Shown here piece by piece: positions 55,978 through 64,000 of a stretch of DNA of 64,000 nt. Source of the stretch: Adineta ricciae (taxonomy: Eukaryota; Rotifera; Eurotatoria; Adinetida; Adinetidae); NCBI GenBank assembly GCA_905250025.1, contig CAJNOJ010000358.1, positions 30,308 through 94,307 on the forward strand, written 5' to 3'. Each line of letters begins with the position of its first letter. The stretch's first letter is position 1. Position numbers and translations under genes: made by a program. Below the pieces are notes generated by a model, which saw only the letters and a list, made by a program, of their open reading frames with translations, was not told the DNA's origin and did no database searches.

Positions 55978-58900
55978 ATGGCGATGAAAATTAATTTTCT
56001 AATATGTGTAATAATGATAACGATGGTCAAAGAAATATCTAGTAAGTGCTTACAGAATTTTCATGTTGTAAAATGTTTCATCAGACAAATCGAACAATAA
56101 AAAAGATTCGGTATACTCTTTTATGATGTAACACCAGCTATCATACATATATTCTTCAATAGCTCTCACAACGATAATATACAACTTCTGATTTCCTTCA
56201 AAATTGACAGAAGCAACTGAGATAATATCTCACGTACTATACTTTTCGTCGCCTGAGTGCATAAAGGGCGTATTTGCGACATTTACAACTGACAAGTTTC
56301 TACTTCCTTGGCAAAGATAGGAGTTAGTCCTTGGGCTGTGCTATAGAATGTATTCTATTTTTACTTAACGATGTATCAATTCAGCAAAAGAGTGAATGCT
56401 CATATTGGAGATGGTAGTATTATTATTCTCTCATCATTTTTAATGAAAATCAAACTATCATCTCAACTATCGTGGAATCAAAATGGCACCACAGTGGCAG
56501 GAAATGCATCTGGAATATCAGGATCATCACTCTCAGAACTTAATCGTCCCGTCGGTATATCAATTACAGACAACGATATTCTTTATATTTCTGATCAATT
56601 CAATCATCGAGTCGTTGTTATTGATCTTTCCCGAACTACCAACACCTTTGCTATCGGTTCTGAACAAGGTTCTGCGCTCGGCCGTTTCAAGCAGCCTATT
56701 GATGTTTTCGTTTTCAATTCATCACTCTACGTCACAGACGAACACAATAACAGAATACAAAATATGAGACTGGATGGTTCAAATCTCACTACGGCGTATA
56801 ACACAACCAGTCTAGGACAACCACTCTATCTTTATATTGATTCTTATGAGAATGTTTATGTCACGTCCAGGACCACTCATAGTGTATTTGTTTTTCGACC
56901 AAATTCTACAAATGGTACCAGAGTTGCTGGAAATGGGACTCAAGGATCTACTAATGAACAACTCGATTGGCCATATGGAATATTTGTGAGTGACAACGGT
57001 ACCATCTATGTTGCAGATCGCAATAATCATCGAATCATGAAATGGCTCGCAGGAGCGTCATCTGGCATCCGTGTGGCTGGTGATGGAACATTTGGTTACA
57101 ATTTAACACAAGTGAATTCACCCACGAATGTGATTGTTGATGAGGATGAATTCATCTATATCACTGAAGCGATTGGCTCGCGGATCACCCGATGGGCTCC
57201 TAACTCATCATATGGAACATGCATCGTTGCATGTTCGGGAACAACAGGAACTGGACCAAATCAACTCAACCAGCCTCACTCGTTAGGATTCGATAGTTTT
57301 GGTTCACTCTATGTGAGCGAGTGGTCAAACAATAGAGTACAAAAGTTTGAACTTCTCAACTATCCAGGTGAGTTGTCCAATAGTTACAAAATGGGATCGC
57401 TTTTATAGACAATAGTTTCTGACGGTAAATATTTCTACTCATCTGCATTCTGTATTTTTGCTCTAGTTCCATACAATCAACCGAATCTCGACTCCAATGC
57501 AACATGGAGTCAATGTGGTGTGACTTTCATCGATAAAACTACCTTTCGCTCATTTGCACGCGCCTTTTTCATCGATTCAAATAACACTCTTTATTTAGTT
57601 GACTATGTCAGCAGTCGAATTCTCATCTGGCACGATCACATTACTTATCCATCACGTGAACTGTCTGCTACTTTGTTCGAATACACTGGTTTATTTGTGA
57701 CACTCAATGGCGACATTTTTTTCCAGAATGGTAACCAAACAGGTCGCATCGACAAGTTTTCATCAAACTCAAACATCAGTCAACTTGTGACGATGTTTTC
57801 AGGAAACTGCTATAGTCTTTTTGTAGACATTCGAGACACTCTCTACTGTTCTCTACATGAAGAACATCGAGTAGTGACAGCATCACTCTCTGATAACAAT
57901 CGTTCAGCGGTGACAATAGCAGGAACAAGTTCAGGAGGACCACAATCAGATCAACTTTGGTATCCTTGGGGAATATTTGTGGATATCAGTTTTAGTCTTT
58001 ATGTGGCTGACGAGGTAAACGATCGAATTCAACTATTTCGACGAGGAGAACGCAGTGGAACTACTGTTGCTGGAAAGAACATTCCTAATGGTTTGACGTT
58101 GAATAAGCCGACGGATGTGGTATTGGATGGAAATGGGTTTTTGTACATAGCTGATAATAAGAACAATCGTATAATTCGAATAGGAGATGGTGACTTTGAG
58201 TGCATTACTGGTTGTGCAAAGATAGGAGAATCGGCATCAAACCAACTTAACCTTGCATATTCTCTTCGACTAGACAGTGTGGGAAACCTGTATGTTGCTG
58301 ACGAAGCAAATCGTCGCATCCAACAATTCAGTGTGTCAAGTAATTCATGTCGTAAGTGTCTTCATACTTTTCAGCTATCTCAATTAGTATTTTGATAACT
58401 GCCCATCGTTATTCTTTTACAGAAACATCTTCTTTCGTCACGACTGCATTGACATCGACACATCCAGGTATGTCATGAGAACTCCTTATTCCTCCACATC
58501 AATCCTTTCCCTTTTAGATAATTCAACATCATTGTTCTGGAATGCACATTCATGTGGTATTAATACCTCATACATTGGTTCATATTGTAACATCTCTGGT
58601 AACATTTGCCATGTACAAAATCCCTGTCTCCATACTGGCAATTGCACTAGTCTGAATAACAATCAAGACTATTATTGTTCGTGTCCACTTGGTTTCTCTG
58701 GCAAACGGTGTCAAGTTGACGAACGTCCTTGTAAGCCGAGCAGATGTCTCAACAATGGTGAATTCTCTTCTTCCTCTGAATAGATCAAAAAGAGTTTTGT
58801 ATTTGTAGGCATTTGTAATACGACATCGACCTCCACCTTCAACTGCACATGTTCATCTGGTTACGAAGGAACGAGATGTGAAACTAAGATTAACTATTGT

Positions 58901-59227
58901 TGGAGTGTGACATGCGAAAATAGAGGTGTTTGTCGTCCATTGTTGGGAGGATATAGATGTGAATGTCTTAGTGGAACAGAGGGTGAACATTGTGAACAAG
59001 TAACAAGAAAGCTTTTGATTTACCGGATTATGTCAAAATCTTTTGCTTTCATTGCGATCGTGGCAATGGGAAGTGTCGCACTGTTTGTGATCGTGATGGA
59101 TGTGCTGAAGTACTTTTTTGGTGTTAACATAGCTCTACCACATGGACGAACAAAACGACGCACCCCATTGAATCAGCGTTTCGTTTATGTAAATGCAATA
59201 CCTGCTCGAACTAAAGAAACACTTTAA
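55978..59227 (+). CDS. NHL-repeat - EGF - TM surface protein
   Basis: Exon 1 (55978-56041) is a signal peptide (MAMKINFLICVIMITMV). The main exons are about 56411-57367, 57467-58351, 58423-58467, 58518-58757 and 58809-59227, all phase 1, together about 869 residues. They encode two sets of NHL repeats (PVGISITDNDILYISDQFNH; YPWGIFVDISFSLYVADEVN), three EGF repeats (CHVQNPCLHTGNC; CNTTSTSTFNCTCSSGYEG; CENRGVCRPLLGGYRCEC), one TM helix (SFAFIAIVAMGSVALFVIV) and a basic tail with RFVYVNAIPAR. It is a type I membrane protein. The acceptor used by the paralogue at 63109 (TTTTTAG) reads TTTTTAA here, so the start of exon 2 is uncertain: an AG at 56410 keeps the frame. Otherwise intact, and the best preserved of the two-set NHL genes. 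Confidence 0.8.
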
Positions 59228-59877
59228 GCGATAGTAGGAGAAGAAGACGAAGGAAAGGATGTGCTTACATATGGGCGAGTGAAATGGTGGACAATATTGA
59301 AAAAAATATTTTGGAAGATTGTAAATAATATATTGAAGAGATGGCTGGCATCTGAAAAGCTTGTTGAAACAGAAATTAGCTCTATACAGATAACGATTTA
59401 GGTAGCGAAGAATAAACTCGACATATCGGAGTTGTGTTTGTTCCTCCACGTGTATGAAACAATACTAAGAATATGCAAAACAGAAAGGTTTGTCTTATTA
59501 ATAACAACAATCGGTTTTTGCTCACAGTCAGAATGTGCATTGTTTGCTTGTAGCTTAACGGAATAGCACGCATACACTAATTATTGAGCCTGTTAAAGGT
59601 AGAACATTATATAAATCTTACGAATACACTATTCATTAGAGAAAGGGAAGTGCAAATAATTACCGCTAATGTAAGAGCGGCTAAGTATATATGTTCTATG
59701 ATTTGTTTTTGTTGCATAGAAACATTTTACAAATGGTAACAGCGCCGATTGAATTTAAAATATTCGTACTAAATAAGAAACATGCGGAATTGTTGATTGC
59801 TCGTATACTCAGGATCGGCAATCGCGTCAGCCAATCTCAATGGTGAAAAATGATCAAACTGCTTATTTTCGTTGCCA
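59228..59877. other. No gene recognised
   Basis: Downstream flank of the NHL-EGF gene. Minus-strand frames at 59135-59573 lack motifs and overlap the tail exon in antisense. Confidence 0.4.
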
Positions 59878-60750
59878 TATGTATGCAATTGAGTTCATGC
59901 CGATCCAAAGTATGAGGAACTATGCCTACCGGAGGTTTCTTATCGTATATTTGTCTCATTATATAGAATCGATAGCTATGGGATATGATTGATGTTATTC
60001 GACGCGACATCATTTTGCTTTGAAACAGTCCTATGGATCGCCTAGTGATTTCAAACGATTTATTGACGAGTGTCATAGGCGTGGAATTCGCGTGATTTTA
60101 GATGGAGTGTATACATTCTCTAATAAGGACTATCCGTTGCTGCAAATAGATAAGAACTATTGGGTAAGTATACAACAAAAACTAACCTGCACTTATGAAC
60201 GGCTACTTATACGATTTTCAGTATGATACTAATCGCCACAACCCAGATGGTAAGGTCTCTGAAATTGTCATGTCTGTTTAATTCTCTATATTTCGCACTG
60301 AAAGATCCACATTACTGACCACCAGAATTCAATTATGAATATGACGGCGAGCAATTGAAGATGAAACCAAATTGTGAAATGATTTGGATGGGAACGGAAC
60401 TGGGTGATGCGAAAGATGTGACAAGTAAGACAAAAAGACACATATTATTTTCAATTTTTCGATTCGTTAAGTAGGTGATCAACATCAAAAAGAATTGAAA
60501 ACGAATTGACACGTATTAGATGCTCCTGAATCACCTTACCGTACTCTGCTTAACATTTTCAAAAAAGCGATTAAACTGCGACGTCAACTGGCAGCATTAC
60601 GGAGTGATAGTTTAGACTTTTTCTATGAAAACTATGGTGATCGAGTTCTGGCGTATAGTCGGCGATCGAACTAGAACGATTTAACGATTATTATTGCTCA
60701 CTTTTCCGCGAATAATAGAGATGGATACACGTTAAAGAATGTTCCTATGC
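59878..60750 (+). pseudogene. GH13 (alpha-amylase superfamily) remnant with introns
   Basis: YAIEFMP near 59884 and, after frame breaks, YGSPSDFKRFIDECHRRGIR and VILDGVY (60030-60110) are the early barrel strands of a GH13 enzyme. Exons ending at 60163, 60222-60249, 60326-60424 and from 60520 join in phase to give YDTNRHNPDEFNYEYDGEQL, then MIWMGTELGDAKDV and, in the C-terminal part, YRTLLNIFKKAIKLRRQLAA. Between KMKPN and MIWMG roughly 200 residues are missing, including the catalytic Asp, Glu and Asp. A TAG stops the frame at 60672-60674, with recognisable sequence (NDLTIIIAHFSAN) after it. Relatives I recall are bacterial enzymes, so this may be a transferred gene that gained introns and then decayed. 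Confidence 0.68.
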
Positions 60751-61165
60751 TAAGGAAAGTGCACAGTTCACTAATGGAATGAACGAAAGTGAAAGTATTA
60801 ATACAAAAATAATAATAATTCATCGACACAGTCCCTTCGACTGATTCTAATTGAATAACAAGAAGCTAAAATTTTTTTATGCGTCCATTAATTAAATCAG
60901 ATGAGAAAATTGCGACTTTTAAAATAAAAGTCTGTCGGAGACGGTTTCATGTGTATTCATTAAATCATGTAGAATGCATTTTAAGTATAAATGAATATGT
61001 GAAAGAGAAGAGATCACATTAAAAGAGTATTCATAATGCCGGACTCTTTCTTTCCCATGAACATTGAAACAAACATTTTCTCTGGAGGATAACAACAGTA
61101 GATTGAATTAACGAAAAATTCTTTTCTTACCATTTCATTCTTTAGTCAAAATACCCTTCGGGACA
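60751..61165. other. No gene recognised
   Basis: AT-rich spacer between the GH13 remnant and the receptor fragment. Confidence 0.45.
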
Positions 61166-61315
61166 ATGAGTGTTGAACTATATACCAAAGTCTCTCGCAT
61201 AATCAGTTTGTTTTCTGTAACCGTACTCTTATCTCTCATATATTCATTCTTAATCTTACTCATTCCTCTTTATACACATCACTTTGTCTTATTGACTACA
61301 CTATCTTCACTCTAA
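61166..61315 (+). pseudogene. 7TM receptor fragment (TM1 only)
   Basis: 49 codons starting MSVELYTKVSRIISLF and containing LLSLIYSFLILLIPLYTHH. They align with the first 45 residues or so of the intact receptor at 33441 (MSVESYVKASLIIGLF, LLTILLIPRFHNS). The frame ends at TAA 61313-61315 and no further receptor sequence is seen. It is a truncated duplicate. Confidence 0.65.
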
Positions 61316-61451
61316 ATTCACACTCACACCCACCCTCTAAGATTTTGGATTTATCTGTAGTTCAATGGCATTGTTCATTTTAGAAAATAAAATCGAAAAA
61401 AAGCTTTTTCCTTCACGACGTAATGTACACAGAGAAACTGAATTTTCAGAA

Positions 61452-61732
61452 TCATGTGTGATTATTATTGTGTTGCGCCAGTCGATGCCATTCAGCCCAC
61501 TCTTCAGAACTTAAATCATCGGGTTCGTTTTCAGGTCCTTCTATCCATTTCAATCGTTGTCCGATCTCTAGTAGTATAAAAAGTAATATCATAATTCCAT
61601 AGCCAACGGTGAATCGCCATCCATCATCATTCTTTTGATATAAAACACCGACGTTCGATGAATGAATTAAGCCGAAAAAAGCGAGAAGTCCTGCTAATAA
61701 TGACCATACAGCGCCTCGAATAAACTTTCGAT
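61452..61732 (-). pseudogene. C-terminal fragment of an NCS2-type purine permease
   Basis: An open minus-strand frame from the N at 61733 to the TGA at 61454-61452: GAVWSLLAGLLAFFGLIHSS, FTVGYGIMILLFILLEIGQR, then an acidic tail. The FFGLIH motif and last helix resemble the C-terminus of xanthine/uracil-type permeases. Only this end is present, because the contig stops at the N. Whether the gene is dead or just cut by the assembly cannot be told. Confidence 0.5.
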
Positions 61733-61733
61733 N
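61733..61733. other. Single-N contig join
   Basis: Joins a minus-strand permease end to a plus-strand EGF-protein tail; neither gene is complete at this point. Confidence 0.8.
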
Positions 61734-61999
61734 TTATTTACCGGATTATGTCAAAATCTTTTGCTTTCATTGCGATCGTTGCAATGGGAAGTGTCGCACT
61801 GTTTGTGATCGTGATGGATGTGCTAAAATACTTTTTTGGTATTGACGTCACACGGCGTGAAAGGGAAGAAATTCGACGAAAGCGTGGAGAAAAACGACGT
61901 AAACCATTGATTGAACGATTCGTTTATGTAAATGCAATACCTGCTCGGACTGAACGAACACTTGTGACAATAAAAGAGGAAGAAGGGGAACGTGCTTAG
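61734..61999 (+). pseudogene. TM-tail fragment of an NHL-EGF type gene
   Basis: Starts after the N in the same place as 59018 and reads MSKSFAFIAIVAMGSVALFV, VIVMDVLKYFFGIDVT, then a longer basic and acidic tail with RFVYVNAIPARTERTL. It is nearly identical to the gene ending at 59227 up to the helix, then diverges in the tail (an extra RRKRGEKRR and an acidic end EEEGERA). The EGF and NHL parts lie beyond the N and are not seen. Confidence 0.75.
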
Positions 62000-62908
62000 A
62001 TATGAAAGGACGAAGTGGTGAATTGCGTTGAGAAAATAAATGTTTATGCCTCAAATGAGACCGTCAAAAGTCTTCGATGTGCAATTGTATCAGAATGGCC
62101 TTGTTGGGAATATATCCTGATCGAAGTGTACGACAGCGTGTGTTTCTTTCATCCGAAGTATAAAGGTATAGCTTATTGAAGAATAGTAGTGTTCGAAAGC
62201 TCAGGAGACAAATGATGAAATAATTTCAATTTTGATTGTTTAAAACTTTTGTATAGGAAGTAGAAATATCAGACTGAAATCGTTTTTTGCCCATATTTCC
62301 ATTCCAGTGGAATATGGAAAAAGAAAACACTGTCGGCGACATTGAACGTATATGACGTACTTAATTTATTCTCTTAGTTTGTTGACAATGATTGTCAATA
62401 CCATCGGTAAATAACACGGAACAAAAGAAGCGGTGAAAAATAAACTTCATCGGTCGCTGCAATTTAACAACTGAAACGTTTTTTTTTTCGTCAATTGCAA
62501 ATATTCCGAACGAGAGAATTAAATGATTTCTATGCGTAATATTCTTTGTGTGTAATGCTTCCCTGACAAGGAATGATTGACAAATTGAAGTTTGGCTTTG
62601 TTCTTTAAAGAAAACGATCGACATAGTAACGTCATTATAACTCTTTTTTTGCCTGATAATATTTAATGCTATTGAAGATCTGTTGCCTAAATTTGACAAA
62701 TTCCATGTGCAAATGATCTTAGCGTACACTTCGACTAGTTCATATTGGATGATGCTATAGAGAAACTTTTCCATTATCACAGATAAAGAAAATGCCGAGA
62801 CAAAATAGTCAACGCAAAGGAAAAGGTTTTAATAAATTATCATTTGGTTACTTTTAGATCGTGACTATATAATGCAAGAACAATTTTTCTAGCGCTTATC
62901 GAATCACA
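62000..62908. other. No gene recognised
   Basis: Spacer before the last NHL gene. A 139-codon minus-strand frame (62361-62780) has no recognisable motif and uneven composition; I do not call it. Confidence 0.4.
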
Positions 62909-64000
62909 ATGGGAAATTTTCCCCTGCTGTGCCTAGTTCTGACGCTACTCGTGAAAACAATTTCAAGTAAGTACGCTAGATTCTTCGTTCGAAAACAATT
63001 TTGCAAATTCAAAAAACGTTACATGAGCCACTTAAACTTATATAAGTACATCACTCCAGAAAACTGATCATCATCACCGCGTAGAATGCATTCTATTCAT
63101 ATTTTTAGTGAAAATCAAACTATCATCTCAACTATCGTGGAATCAAAATGGCACCACAGTGGCAGGAAATGCATCTGGAATACCAGGATCATCACTCTCA
63201 GAACTTAATGGTCCCGTCGGTATATCAATTACAGACAACGATATCCTTTATATTTCTGATCAATCCAACTATCGAATCGTTGTTGTTGATCTTTCTCGAA
63301 CTACCAACAGCTTTGCTATCGGCTCTGGTCAAAGTCATGCAGCCGTTCAAGCTATCTACCCTATTGATGTTTTCGTTTTCAATTCATCACTCTACATCAC
63401 AGACGAATTCAACAACAGAATACAAAATATGAGACTGGATGGTTCAAATCTCACTACGGCGTATAACACAATCAGTCTAGGACAACCGTTCTATCTTTAT
63501 ATTGATTCTTATGAGAATATTTATGTCACGTCCAGCAACAATCATAGTGTGTTTGTTTTTCCACATAATTCTACAAATGGCACCAGAGTTGCTGGTAATG
63601 GGACTCGAGGATCTACTAATGAACAACTCGATTGGCCATATGGAATATTTGTGAGCGACAACGGTACTATCTATGTTGCAGATCGCAATAACCATCGAAT
63701 CATGAAATGGCTCGCAGGAGCGTCATCTGGCATCCGTGTGGCTGGTGATGGAACATTTGGTTACAGTTTAACACAAGTGAATTCACCCACGGATGCGATT
63801 GTTGATGAGGATGAATTCATCTATATCACTGAAGCGATTGGCTCGCGGATCACCCGATGGGCTCCTCACTCATCCTATGGAACATGTATCGTCGCATGTT
63901 CGGGGACAACAGGAACTGGACCAAATCAACTCAACCAGCCTCACTCGTTAGCATTCGATAGTTTTGGTTCACTCTATGTGAGCGAGTGGTCAAACAATAG
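62909..64000 (+). CDS. NHL-repeat surface protein, 5' part, runs off the window
   Basis: Exon 1 (62909-62966) is a signal peptide (MGNFPLLCLVLTLLVKTIS). A 142-bp intron (62967-63108, acceptor TTTTTAG) joins in phase 1 to exon 2, open from 63109 to the end of the window. It encodes the first NHL set (SQLSWNQNGTTVAGNASG, DQSNYRIVVVDLSRTTNSF, YGIFVSDNGTIYVADRNNHR). It is closely similar to the gene at 56-57.4 kb, with a diverged patch at 63330-63360 (GSGQSHAAVQAIYPIDV). The architecture beyond the window is expected to be a second NHL set, then either EGF-TM or REJ-GAIN. Confidence 0.82.

Noticed and set aside
62361-62780. 139-codon minus-strand frame
   Set aside because: Longer than most chance frames, but composition is irregular and no domain or splice evidence was found.
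1-64000. CRISPR arrays, rRNA, tRNA and bacterial operons
   Set aside because: Looked for on both strands; none seen, and the spliceosomal introns show a eukaryotic nuclear genome.

Overview
The window looks like nuclear DNA of a bdelloid rotifer (Adineta/Rotaria type). It is AT-rich. Introns are very short (mostly 45-60 bp, GT...AG), and many can be placed because the reading frame runs through them exactly. The gene families fit: rhodopsin-like receptors, F-box/LRR proteins, NHL-repeat ectodomain proteins, an arginine-ADP-ribosyltransferase, FG-GAP repeats, and several genes of bacterial or fungal flavour. The species assignment is an inference from family content; no rRNA or mitochondrial marker is present.

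Layout. 1-9 kb: a 7TM receptor (minus), a 513-bp hAT-like MITE, a zinc metallopeptidase with a jacalin domain (minus), then remnants of an SGNH hydrolase, a receptor and a PLAC8-like gene. 9.5-21 kb: a four-exon single-pass membrane protein, an intact two-exon F-box gene and a decayed paralogue, a divergent pair of paralogous two-TM proteins, and a seven-exon Cys-rich/EGF type I membrane protein (minus). 21-25 kb: what appears to be one gene joining a cytosolic ADP-ribosyltransferase, a transmembrane helix and 14 FG-GAP repeats (minus). 26-34 kb: small unknown proteins, a J-domain-less DnaJ C-terminal protein, a RING-VWA pseudogene and two receptors.

34.6-46.8 kb: a tandem family of PAN-like/NHL secreted proteins in four copies, only one of which looks intact, with a hypothetical gene and a beta-helix gene between them. 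47-54.7 kb: minus-strand NHL-REJ-GAIN (polycystin-1-like ectodomain) genes in two copies, one with two clear lesions and a stop at the GPS motif. 56-59.2 kb: a plus-strand NHL-EGF-TM gene. 59.9-62 kb: remnants of a GH13 enzyme, a receptor, a purine-permease-like protein and an EGF-TM tail. 62.9-64 kb: the start of another NHL gene that runs off the end.

The common theme is cell-surface and secreted repeat proteins that are duplicated, shuffled and decaying. At least four disabling deletions are flanked by 5-7 bp direct repeats, as expected of microhomology-mediated end joining. An unrelated Cys-rich gene and the NHL-EGF genes share the same EGF-TM-short-tail end. The assembly has a 60-N gap and five single-N joins (36542, 40044, 50969, 52461, 61733), all but one inside the repeated NHL genes. 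Copies next to these joins may be chimeric.
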